The position numbers and the translations under genes are program-made. A stretch of 64,000 nt of DNA from Steromphala cineraria. Its lineage: Eukaryota; Mollusca; Gastropoda; Trochida; Trochidae. The stretch lies in contig OU744731.1 of assembly GCA_916613615.1 (NCBI GenBank), forward strand, positions 11,600,726 through 11,664,725. Reading direction: 5' to 3'. The notes beneath the pieces were generated by a model. That model ran no database searches. It had not been told where the DNA came from and saw only the letters and a program-made list of their open reading frames with translations. Positions 26,521 to 38,075 of the stretch are shown one piece after another. Position 1 is the first letter of the stretch. Every line of letters starts with the position of its first letter.

Positions 26521-26862
26521 TTAAAGGGACAGTAGCATGTTTTAAGGGGGAATTAAGGTGATGTCAGGAAATGAAAATAAATGGTTCCTAAACGAAGCAG
26601 TAACATATCAAATATATATATGTAATGTAGAGTTCAACCATGCGATTCCTTTTTATTACACAAAATGAATTAAAAGGTGTTAAAAAAATGGCCGCCATTG
26701 GACTTAATGTGAATCTTCATAATTTGTCCTCTGACTATTGATGATTTGTTTGTGTTATGAGAGTTTTGACATTTTCAAAATAATATATTTAGCGTTGGCG
26801 TACAATTATCAAGGAAAAATTGAAAATATTAAATTTCCAAAAAACGTACTACTGCCCCTTTA
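26521..26862 (+). mobile_element. TTAA-flanked MITE, copy C
   Basis: TTAA then AGGGACAGTAGCATGTTTTA at the left; AAAACGTACTACTGCCCCT then TTAA at the right. Same orientation as copy A, with a small internal deletion. About 342 bp. Confidence 0.9.
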
Positions 26863-29436
26863 ATACTGATTGAAACCAACTAAATTTGAATTTGAATCAC
26901 TGAATCGTGAAGAAATGTACCAAACCCTAGTTCACGTACAATCAGGACAGTTCGTTTAACAGACAGACTGATTGGCAGATGTGGATTATTACGTAAATGG
27001 TCCTTTTGTCATTTACTTTGTTCACTGTCAGATGTTTGATTATATAAAATATTTCTGAATCGTACTATAAAGCCGAAGGAAACGTCATTAACAACTGTTA
27101 GTAGCCAGAAAACCCTTTAGTCAGGTGTTGTTCTTCGTTGATACTGCACATGGTTTGTTATAACATGAAATATACAGATGTGCATTTGTTCTCCACGTCT
27201 GGCATTGTTCAGTTGTGTTTAAGGAACTTAAAAGCCGGCATTTCGAAGGGAAACTACTTTTGTTTGTGAAAAATATACAAGAAAGGTTATTGATAAATAC
27301 GACACATTTACTGAATTTGAAAGGCTATTCTTTGTCGAGTTCATGAGATCTTTTGATTTTGCTTTTTGGAAAAAGTTTTTCAAAGCGACTTTTGATTTTT
27401 TTGAAAGTGAAGATTTTTAGTTTATTGACAGCTTCTTTTGTTGTCCCTTAGGAGTGGTAACTGGCGTGATGTATTTATTCCATCCATGTATTGACACTAT
27501 TTTGGAGACACATTTTATATACCCAGTGGCTCTATTATAACTATAAATATGATATATCAGGATGTTTTCGATGCAAAAAAGCTATCGGATGAACTGCTAA
27601 ACTGCTAAACGTGCAAATCAGGTCAGAACGCATAGAATAAAATATGCAGCAGATGTTGGCTATATATAATCGAAAGAGCTTCAATTACGGTACATAAATA
27701 AAAAAAATAAATGAAACCGCTTAGACATATTGACTTTGATCAACTAATCTGAACGCAAGTCATAGAGCGTTTTTCTGAGTGATGATGCACACTGTATGAT
27801 ACCCATTACATAGTTTCCTATAAAGGAGTGATGCTACCCCACCTAAAATAATCGCCCTTTAGTCTAAGGATAATGTTATTCAACTGTAGGATCAACCATG
27901 ACAACGCGGGTTTTAATAATTCACTTAGAGTTACTCTCAATGTTGTTACGACGTTGGTAAGTGATTAGTAAACATTTGATGTTATTGAAAAACCGTGGAT
28001 TAAGGTTAATGTTTGTTCATGTACTGGACATCAGATAAACTTATTTCGATTTTGTAAAATAAGAGGATCTCTCCCTTGTTCAGATTGCAACCATCAACTA
28101 TTTTATGATGCAACAGGTTAAATAGCGGTTAAGAATGTGATAAAAGGTAATAATTGGGAGTATATAACATGTATATATATAAGCCAATGTGTAGATCATC
28201 ACGTTTCGTTTCTTGGCAATGGACTAACACATTTATGTACGTATTGAATATATTTGACATGATGCGTGAAATGAATGAAAATTATATAAGTATAAGTATG
28301 GAGGAGAGTGCTCTGTATATATTTGTAAGACGCAGATGTCAATCTAATGACGATATCAATGTTAACCACTTCAAATCAAGGTCATTGGCATGTGATAATA
28401 TACACTACATATCAAACAATGTAGATAACGATGAGTGTATCTGTTAAATATAAGATGTAATCAGCATTTCTTACGTATTACGCAAAACTTCATAGCATGC
28501 AATGAATGGATTAAAACATTTATATTTACCTTTTTCTGGCTAACAAATTGATGCATGAATGTTAAAAATAACTTTACGAATTGTTTCATTGTGAATAGCT
28601 GTTTTGAAATATATCCGTATTAACGTTATTGTGACACCTTTGAATGATGATGTATATCAAATGTTGCGACTTAAAGATCATATAAGAGCTCTTCTGACAT
28701 TTTCATTACTATGTTAACATTGTACTTACCGTCTTACAAGATAAAGTATATTGTTTATCTAAAGAGCAGACTTGTTTTGGAAACCCGTTTCAATCAGGTT
28801 ACATCAGATACCGGTTATCAATTTGTGGTTGCCAGTAACATGGGTGTATACATTCAACTCTAATAAGAAACTGTCGTTGTTGTGATACAATTTCTGTGTG
28901 TGTCATGATGAATTTCTAAAAAATAGAAACATAATTTGTAGTGTTTCCCTAAAGACTTTGTTTAGCGGAAACAAAACTTGATATCATATAGAAATGTCTT
29001 TTCGTTTATGTTTAATACGGCAGTTATTGAATAATCAGGTTTTGAAATACTTCTTACACTATTTTATTTGCAAACCTCTGACTATTACATTAGACAACGA
29101 TACTTAGTTTTTATTGACAAAGATTTAATTTAAAAATCATGATTATACCTGTAGCAAACAAGAATTGGCAAAATTTTTAACTCACCTACTTCATTATGAT
29201 ATTTCTAAATGATAACCTTTTGAAATAAAATAACTTGGTGGGTACATATATATAACGTCGTTGAAGCAGCATGTTTGTTAACTTGTTGCATTGTGAATGG
29301 TAATACTCTAACGGAATGTCATTAACATACCCGAATGCTATCTGTCGCCATTATAGAATAAAACTATTCAAGAAACAATAAAATACAACGAAATATTTGT
29401 TGCAGTCCATATTCTCACATCTTTGTTCTCATTTCA
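26863..29436. other. Region upstream of the GPCR exon
   Basis: AT-rich. A 97-codon plus frame at 28154-28447 is not recognised. The last bases, CTCATTTCAG ending at 29437, form a good 3' splice site, so a non-coding or short coding 5' exon of the receptor probably lies in or beyond this stretch. I could not locate it. Confidence 0.4.
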
Positions 29437-29457
29437 GATGAAGTGAATGGACCAGAG

Positions 29458-30492
29458 ATGGAGAACCTATCATTCAACTGTGATGAAGTCCTCAAGAACA
29501 ACAACGATTCGTTACCTCCACTACAGGACGGTCTAAAGCAGTTTGTGTGGATTTTACTGGCGCTTCTACCAGTGTTAACCCTACTCGGAAACGGTGTAGT
29601 GATTTTATCTGTGGCAAGATTCCGCTATCTCCGGACCAAAGCAAATGCCTTTGTTGTTTCGCTGTCAGTGGCTGATATTTGTGTTGCCTTGTTGATTGTA
29701 CCATTTAGAGCTGTGGAATTATTCAACGACTATATATGGCCTCTTGGAGAAACCTTCTGTGACATCGTGAATATGTTTGATTGTGTGTTTTCAACTGCTT
29801 CTATCCTCAATCTGTCCTGCCTAGCCTGTGACAGATACCTCGCCATCAGCAGACCATTCACCCATGTCAAAATGAGGCAAAAGACAACAGTGTGTATGAT
29901 TTTATCATGCTGGGTGATCCCAATTCTTGCATTCGTTGTTCCCATAATGAAACACTGGAATTTAGTAGGGATCGAGGGATACGGATACTGCTTGACAGTG
30001 GTCAGGAAGGAATGTCCTCTCATCATGAACAAGCCTTATTCTGTTTTCTCAACTCTTGTATCTTTCTATATTCCCATGGTGTTTATGGCAGTGTGCTATT
30101 CGAGGATTTATGCGGCTGCTCGACGCCATGCGAGGAACTTACAAACTCTTGCCCACCGTGATGGCGACTTCAAAGACGTCGGTCGACTCCAGCAAGAGAC
30201 CAAAGCTGCCAAGACTCTTGGAATCGTCATGGGTTGTTTCTGTGTGACCTGGTTCCCCTTTATATTAATCAACACTGCAGATCCATTCTTAGATTTCTCT
30301 CTACCTGCCATGGCTAAAATCATCGCCATGTGGTTGGGTTATCTGAATAGTACAATGAACCCCGTCTTGTTCTATGTGTTCAGTCGTCAGTTCAAGATGG
30401 CGTATAAACAGCTTTTCATGTGTTGTAGAATTCGCCGTGAACCGTATATATATACTTCTACTCGGATCCAGCAGACTCACACTGTTATATGA
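29458..30492 (+). CDS. 5-HT4-like biogenic amine GPCR
   Basis: A class A receptor of 344 residues from the ATG at 29458 (purine at -3, G at +4). The frame is also open upstream to a 3' splice site at 29437, so a few extra N-terminal residues from an earlier exon are possible. Seven hydrophobic helices are visible. N-glycosylation sequons are at N3 and N16. Aminergic landmarks: Asp108 (3.32) in helix 3, DRY at 125-127, CVTWFPF with Trp265 (6.48), and WLGYLNS in helix 7 (Trp 7.40, Tyr 7.43). WNLVGI, NKPYS, ETKAAKTL, MGCFC and DPFLD closely match the 5-HT4 receptor pattern. Helix 5 has Ser/Thr/Ser at 5.42/5.43/5.46, more like dopamine or adrenergic receptors. Helix 7 reads NPVLF where NPxxY is usual. 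The tail has a CC pair after helix 8 (possible palmitoylation) and ends THTVI, a class I PDZ-type motif. A variant ATTAAA at 30569 could be the poly(A) signal. Ligand: serotonin likely, another amine possible. Confidence 0.85.
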   Translation: MENLSFNCDEVLKNNNDSLPPLQDGLKQFVWILLALLPVLTLLGNGVVILSVARFRYLRTKANAFVVSLSVADICVALLIVPFRAVELFNDYIWPLGETFCDIVNMFDCVFSTASILNLSCLACDRYLAISRPFTHVKMRQKTTVCMILSCWVIPILAFVVPIMKHWNLVGIEGYGYCLTVVRKECPLIMNKPYSVFSTLVSFYIPMVFMAVCYSRIYAAARRHARNLQTLAHRDGDFKDVGRLQQETKAAKTLGIVMGCFCVTWFPFILINTADPFLDFSLPAMAKIIAMWLGYLNSTMNPVLFYVFSRQFKMAYKQLFMCCRIRREPYIYTSTRIQQTHTVI

Positions 30493-33400
30493 AGTTGATT
30501 TATATCACAAAGGTTACATTGCGTCCACATTTGTATTTTGCACCTGTATTCCATAAGTGTAACAACCAATTAAAAATTCATATGAGGAGATAACTGAGAG
30601 TGATTGGACTTTTTGGATGCAGCTTATCGTTATCACATTTGATTCGTCTTTCAGACAGTCGTCCATACCAAAACAATATGAACGACATTTTCCTACACCA
30701 CACAAGGACAACTGAAGATTCGACTTTGCCTATGGAATCAATTAATTGTATTTGATCTTGAAATCTCTCACTACGAAGCACAGTTCGTGGAGCACTTCCA
30801 GACACTAGCATCCTTTTCATTTCATAATGAGTGCTATCCTTTTAATCCTGATAAAGCCACTTTCTTTCTTGCCTCTATTACTTAAAACGTCGCGCTGGAC
30901 TCATAACTTGAATTAAAATAGACGAAATGCAGTTTCACAATTAGGAATATATCATGCTCATTAGTTATATGGACATCGTAAGAACTAGCGAAAGAGATGG
31001 TATGGTTATTGAAAAAGAGTATTTCATATCACTATTTTAAGTTATTCAATGGTTAAGCATTTATATCTCCATCAAAAGTCAACGAAAACTTTTCTTGAAA
31101 TACGCACTTTCTAAGAATATTTATTAACCAGAGTAAATACAGAAACTTGTGTATATAATTTGTGTTTAAAGCGTAGTTATATTCCTGCAAAATCAATGAT
31201 TGTGTATCTGGCCAAAGGTCGAAGAAAACTAAAAATCAATACTTCAATCATTAATCAATGGAGGTCGCTACAAACACAATTGCTCAAACGAACTGACAGA
31301 AGTTTATTTTTTGACTGGTTAGCATTAACAGTTTACATTTTTCCATGTTCATTCTTCATTGATTTTTTAAGTTGGATAACGATTTTCTAAGTAATGGAAT
31401 AGAAATACCTTTGGTATCTACAAATTTACAAATGGTTTAAAATATTATCATATTCATGCACATACCTCACTTTAGATGTTCGTTCTTCATTTTTCTGAGG
31501 TCAAAGAACCATGTTGTTTTTAAAATGCTAAAAACATAATTGATATTTGAAATATTTGCAGAATTTGATATATATAGTCCCATAAGGAAATATAAATCTT
31601 TTTAATCTTTGTCTTTTCTTTCGAACAAAATCATTATTTTTGGAACATATTTGAAGTAAACAGATAATCAATCAGTGATTTCAAAACATTTGAAACGGAA
31701 AAGTGCTGGATCGTTATCATAAGTCATCGGTTTGCATGCAAAAGATAGCCTATGGATATTCATATGCATTATATTTAGTAGTCCAAAAAGTTAAAGTTTG
31801 AAATTGATATTGTGTCGAAATTGGGATTTATAAGTCTTGAAAACTTTCTAAATAGATCTAGTGAGAAATATGAAAGACAATTAAACATGAATATGCATAA
31901 ACGTTTGAATGAAATGAAATATGGAGTATAATTCTTTTTCAAATCTCTGGGATAATGTCGTTTTGATTTTGACATGTTCTTCATCATCTGAATTTTTTGA
32001 AGTTTGTACATTTGTATAGCTATTCATAATTTAGCTGAAGTTTACAAAATCAAGATTTATGATGCTTTGAAGGTAAGGATTTTCATGAAATAGGTTCATT
32101 GGCGCTGAATTATTGAAACCAATATTAAGAAACGCAAAAGTTGTTGGAAACCAATATTGCATAAATTCACAAATATCGACAGATATTCAAGAGGCATAAG
32201 ACGGTCTGCTACTTAAGCTAAGAATCGTAATTATTCAACTCTCGTGATTTCAAAAGGCTCTAATAGTTATAAAGTGATGACCTGCAAGATATCCAATCTG
32301 ACTTTAACACCTTATTTGATACCAGACACTTTGAACTTTCTGAAAAATACTGTGATCTGATTATGTCTGATTGGTTTTGTCTGCGAGTGCATGATCTAGT
32401 GGATGCATTTCTCTTCAAAGGAGAGATTTTGCGACCTCATAAAAACTGCATTTGTCAAAAGTCATAATGCAAATCATTAGAGCATTCAGATTCTCTGAGC
32501 TATATATATATCATCTTAACGCCACACCAAGAATGTTTCTCAACAGTGTAATTAAACTGTTCTATTGCTATGTATGGAGAAGATATGAAATGAATTTTGT
32601 AATTGTTAAGCATGATATTATAATTGGATTATGAACATCAAGTCACTTTACTGCTAATCAACATACAAATAGAAAGAGAGCATGGCTTTTATATGTCACC
32701 GTCTCAACGTCAAAACCAAGTACGAAAACGTCATTGGCAGAAGAAGAATAAAAAAAATAGACTGCTAATTTACTTGCCATTATTCATCTGACACGAAGAA
32801 AACATTTTGTTGTTCTGTAAAATCTTTTGTCAGGTTGAACAAACAACATCAAACAATTTATAACCATTAACTGATAGAAGTCATCGGAGAAATTAAGAAG
32901 ATTTATCTTTGTGACAGTTTTATTTAACCATTAAAGAACAACGTCAACTGTATGAAATGTTTATAAAATGTTGAAATTCTAAAAGTTTTTCTTTAGATAA
33001 TTTCTGTCCATCGGTTTATTCCTAAAGGCGTTTATTTGGAGGTTTAACTGTATAGTGTCTCATGAAAAACATTTCAGAAGTTCCATATAACGCCGTTCGT
33101 TATTATCTTTTTGTTTGAATATGTCGCCAATGCTGAAGTGATCAAGTGACAATTTGTGTAATCGACGAAATGGACTTTGTCAACGAGCGATCTGCCACCG
33201 CATACTTATATTTGATATACATAAATAAATCTATTACGTGGTGCATATATATGTATGTACTGCCCGCTGCTGTCGTCATATTTGCATCATATGTGAGAAA
33301 TTTTGTTTGTTTGTTTGTGAACTATAAGTTTGTATAAATCTTTCTATATGAGATGTGTTTTGTTATATTTTAACATTTTAATGAATGAAGGCGTTACCAG

Positions 33401-34028
33401 TGTCAAAGCATGTTAGTGCAAACACTCTTTTTTACCTGTACGAAATATTATTACAATGGCATGATAGAGCCTTTGGCTGTCAAACATCGGAATTTTGTAT
33501 GAATAACAATCCTCATCCGTGAAAGAATGGTGGTTCTAAGTATCAGAAGATCAATCTGATCATAGTTGCAATAGAACTATCCATCATATACGAAGTGAAA
33601 AATAAAATTGACCAAAATTGATCTTCGTTAATAGTAATGAATTGTCACATAGAATCAAATAATAGCATTAAATGTTTCGGTTTTGTTTATAAAAAATCAA
33701 TTAAAATCAATATAAATCAATTTCTAATTACGGAAAGAGTTCCTAATAAGGAGATTTATCGGTCAATCTCATTGAGGTAAAATCATAATTTTGCTGGGTT
33801 CTTTATAACCCGTATAGCGTAGTTCTGCACAAGATTTAACTATGTTATTGACTGAGATCGACATACACAGGAATCTCGCTTATAATAACGCATAAACTGG
33901 ATTGCACACATTTTTCTTCTCAACAGGGACAAGCCATTTGTTGTTATTTATTGGGGAAATCTTAAGCGCCACATTTGACGAAAGTGTGATGACCGGACTA
34001 AATAACTACTCCCATTATATCATTTCTT
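30493..34028. other. 3' flank of the GPCR and intergenic spacer
   Basis: AT-rich. It probably includes the receptor 3' UTR at the start. No further coding exon, repeat or RNA gene recognised. Confidence 0.5.
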
Positions 34029-34387
34029 TTAAGGGGCAGTAGCACGTTTTTTGATAATTTTATATTTTAACATTTTCACTGATAATTGTAAGTTTATGCT
34101 AAATGTATTAGTTTGACAGTGTCAAAAATCTCATTACACAAGCCAATCATCCATAGTCAAAGAACGAAGTATGAAGATTCACATAAAATCCATTGGCGGC
34201 CATTTTTGTGTGAACACCTTTAATTCATTTTGTGTAAGAAAAAGCAATCGCATGACTAAACGTTATATATTTGAATTATTACTGCTCCATCTAGCTTAAA
34301 TACATTGTCTTTCAATTGGAAGCATAACATTTCATTTTCCTGACATCACCTTATATCCCCCCTAAAAACGTGCTACTGCCCCTTTAA
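34029..34387 (-). mobile_element. TTAA-flanked MITE, copy D
   Basis: Left TTAA then GGGGCAGTAGCACGTTTTTT (one A lost at the junction); right AAAAACGTGCTACTGCCCCT then TTAA. The interior matches copy B closely, including CCATTGGCGGCCATTTT. Confidence 0.9.
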
Positions 34388-35786
34388 TGATTGCAGTCAA
34401 CTTATTGTTATCCAGGAGTAAATTAAGTGTCATGCAATCAACGCGTTCATTTCAACAGAAGTTAGAAGGCAGATACGGATCCAGGAACATTAACAGTATG
34501 TTAACCATTTGAAAGGATATGTGGTAGATTTTTAACAAAGATGTTAAATGGGCTTTCATCCGCTACTATAAAGAACAAAACAACTTTATTTAGGACAAAA
34601 TTAATGTCCTTATTAACATACGGGAAAATGTGATATTTCAGTATACCTAATCAAAGAACTCATTCAGGGGTCAGAGACCAACAACATGCGATTTGCTTTT
34701 GAATACTGCTGTGGAATTGAAAGAAGGGGAGGTAGAACCCTACAAAGATTATTGGAATACAAACTCGGCGTCATTTTGAAACTGCATTTAAATAAATAAA
34801 AAATAAATAACTTGACAAAAGATATGTTCTGTGCGATATTCTATACTTAATTTATGCATGAAATCTATCATCTGTCCCGCTTTGGTCGCTTTCAGGTAAA
34901 ACTTTGTAAACATATGGAAACATGAGATTCTGAGCACAGGTCAACTTAAAGTCAAGTTAATCACCCCATCGTATCTTCTCCGATACTTTCTTTACTATGA
35001 ATTACAATATTTACATGAATACTTTAAGTAATTTATATATTCTCATGGTAAGAGAGTTTTCACGTTTTTACTAAATCAGGAAATATTATATTTGAATATT
35101 GACTGTATACTTTGGATTATCGTCGCCTAATCCATGAATTTCAGTTTTTTAACTTGTGATAAACACATTTACACGCATATGTTAACAAAAAATCCAAAAT
35201 GGTAGGAATCACGTGATCTTGCTTCATTCCTTTACTTTTTTATCATTTACAGTGTGAGGAGGAAATATTTGAAAACAAAGACATTGATTGGTTTATTATA
35301 AGATTGTTTTAAATTGTATAAATTATTATTTGTTTGATGATATTTTTTATTTTACTGATTAACCAAAACAAATTATGAGAAGGTTTTAAGCGATGTTTTG
35401 TGAAAGGAAAAGTTATCTCCCCTGGATGTTAAATTTAATTGATAGCTTTGCCGAAGCATGCTGAAATTACCGAGGCTTTGTGAATGACCACTTTTGAAAT
35501 GGCGTCGCTGATTGCACAATAAACACTAAACAGATTTCTACCTTTCAACATGTATTTGGCCTATTAAAGCAGAGGCTTGCTCGGGTATGACTGAGCTGCC
35601 TCAGATAATGGTATTGCATACAAGGGCAGGGACCGAGGATAAGATAAATCAGAGCTATATCAGTATTCGTTCACCTGTTGTCATATATTGACCAGTATAT
35701 TTAGATTCATCGCAAATGAATGGTAATAATATACTGAACGTCACTGTTAAACCACATGCATGAATCAACCCACACCATCCAGGTAT
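34388..35786. other. Intergenic, no gene recognised
   Basis: AT-rich spacer between MITE copies D and E. I see nothing definable. Confidence 0.5.
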
Positions 35787-35936
35787 TGAAGGGCCAGTAG
35801 CACGTTTTTTGTAAGTTGAAGCTAAATGTGTTATTTTGATAGTTTCAGAAGTCACATTAGACAAACCAATGACCCATAGTCAGAATACAAATAATAATGA
35901 TTTACATGAAGTCCATTGGCGGCATTTTGTGTGAAT
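35787..35936 (-). mobile_element. Truncated MITE, copy E
   Basis: The left end AGGGCCAGTAGCACGTTTTTT follows TTGA rather than TTAA. Part of the interior is deleted, and the element breaks off after CATTGGCGGCATTTTGTGTGAA, lacking the right end. A dead relic of the copies B/D type. Confidence 0.75.
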
Positions 35937-37736
35937 CGAAACACTGCCATATCTAACTTAAAGAAGTTCAAATTCTACTTCAAATGTGCATGAATGCTAG
36001 TATGCTTGTCATAACGATAATATCCAAACATAATTTATCCTTGTGCAAGTCTTTGCTCTAATAGATTTTAAAAAACACGGTTGTGTCACTGGACGGCCAT
36101 TGCCCGATGTCATATTGACATTATTCTGGAAAGGATGTTTTTTAAAAGTACAAATTTACTTCTCAATAATAAAATAAGTCTATCAAATAAAGTTTGCGGT
36201 GTCAACAACATTTTCTGTGTCACTTTAAATTACAAAGTGTCATTTGAAGTTCAAGATCAGCCAAGCCCCTGGAGAAGACACTCAAGTGTAATCTAATGCA
36301 CACAGAGGCATGTCGGGTTACAAGAGAACATCAAATATAAGGTGCTCATTTCAAAATCTGAATATCGGGTCAAAGGTGATAATGTATAAATCGACAAGGG
36401 TCATTTTGTTCAAAGAGAGTTGGTCAACGACCCCATGCCACACTCAACGACAGTGTACACCATCAACACGCCACGTCCGTCTGCCAAAAAGGGTAAGATT
36501 TTGTTTGTTAAAAATACAAAAGGTAAATTTTTACATTACATGTAGTGTTATCATTTCTTTGATATTCTAATACTTTGCATATATAGTATAATTGGTTTTT
36601 TTATTTTTAGTTCCACTTAAAAGCATACAGTTTTTCATAACACGCAAATTGAAGACTGTTTATTTAATCGCGATTCTTTAACCTTGAGCGGTGATCGATG
36701 ACGTGGCGTCATAATCATTGTAGTAAGGTATGACGTTAGATTGTTGCAATGTTGTTAAATTAAAATTGTAACGTCACCTTGGGGTAAATACTTTATTCGG
36801 ATTGGTTGAATAGAATGATTTTCCGAGATAGAGTGGCAATGAACGCCCGCAAATTGGTGAAAAATGGCGAAACACCTCGAAATGATACATGTCTATAGGA
36901 TTGGTTTTTGAACTTATTTAGCGGATGTTGAATGATAATGAATAATTCAATAAGCGCAACGAGTGATAGGGGCAGATGTTTTGGATTTTCTGACTTACAT
37001 AATCCATAAAATGATATCCTTAATCCACTTTAATAACAATTTACGAAACTCATGAATGTTATCAGTATCAAACTCGCTTTCGCTCATTCCATTTCAATAA
37101 CAACCCTTTACACGTGTCAAACAAATGTTATTAAATAGGGCGTGGTTTTGCATTAGCTATATCTATATATCTTGTCAAAATGTTTTGTTTCGAGATAGGT
37201 ACGGGTTTTACGTGTCCATAATGCATGTTGAGTTAATTTGTTAAAAACAACACACTGGCGCCTCCACAGTCGGCATGATATTAAACAAAAATGAACCAGA
37301 AATTAAAATTTGCAATTCTTCCAAAAAATATAAATTTTTTTTATAAACTGATAATGTGTAGCTTAATCAAAAATACATTGATGAATTTAAGCCGAAAGTA
37401 GTTTCAAATACAGCAGTTGACATATATGCCGTCAACAGACGTTGACATTTTCCTCGAATTGCAGGAGAGTGGTTGCACCGGAATTTGTGTTTGCATGCCT
37501 GCTACAATACCGTTATATTTACATCTAAACCCCCTATTTCTAGCAAAGTAGACCTCCTATTGTTCACAGCTGGTTTTTCATGGCAGAAAATATTTTCAGC
37601 AAATTAAATGACGTTATGCAAAATATCTCGAAATCACGTGATATCAGTCGTGTACTGTGGGTGCAAGCCATTTCATTGGCTGGTCATAAAGATCGGTACG
37701 AGTTGCAAGGGCATTGTAGGAGCTACACGTGGATAG
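35937..37736. other. Intergenic, no gene recognised
   Basis: Contains moderately GC-richer patches near 36680-36900 and 37430-37740. A loose inverted similarity between about 36930-36970 and 37060-37100 (AATTCAATAAGCGCAACGAG versus CTCGCTTTCGCTCATTCC) is too diverged to call. No coding exon recognised. Confidence 0.4.
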
Positions 37737-38075
37737 AGAAGGATAACTAATGTCATGCAGTTGTAAAGTCCAGATAAAGAATACCTTTACGCTGGATGTT
37801 ACCATTGTCATGAGCTAGGTGTATGAAGAAGGATAACTGATTTCATGCAGTTGTAAAGTCCAGATAAAGAATACCTTTACGCTGGATGTTACCATTGTCA
37901 TGAGCTAGGTGTATGAAGAAGGATAACTGATTTCATGCAGTTGTAAAGTCCTGATAGAGAATACCTTTACGCTGGATGTTACCATTGTCATGAGCTAGGT
38001 GTATGAAGAGGGATAACTAATGTCATTCAGTTGTAAAATCCAGATAGAGATTACCTTTACGCTGAATATTTTCCC
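37737..38075. repeat. 90 bp tandem repeat, ~3.7 copies
   Basis: GGATAACTAATGTCATGCAG-type starts lie at 37741, 37831, 37921 and 38011, an exact 90 bp period. The first three units are nearly identical; the fourth drifts and stops near 38075. Confidence 0.95.

Noticed and set aside
28154..28447. A 97-codon frame upstream of the receptor
   Set aside because: No family resemblance, no acceptor or donor in a compatible phase, and AT-driven composition.
29443..29457. A GTG start five codons before the receptor's ATG
   Set aside because: GTG is not a normal start in animal nuclear genes, and the ATG at 29458 has a good context. The extra codons are probably 5' UTR or the end of a spliced segment.
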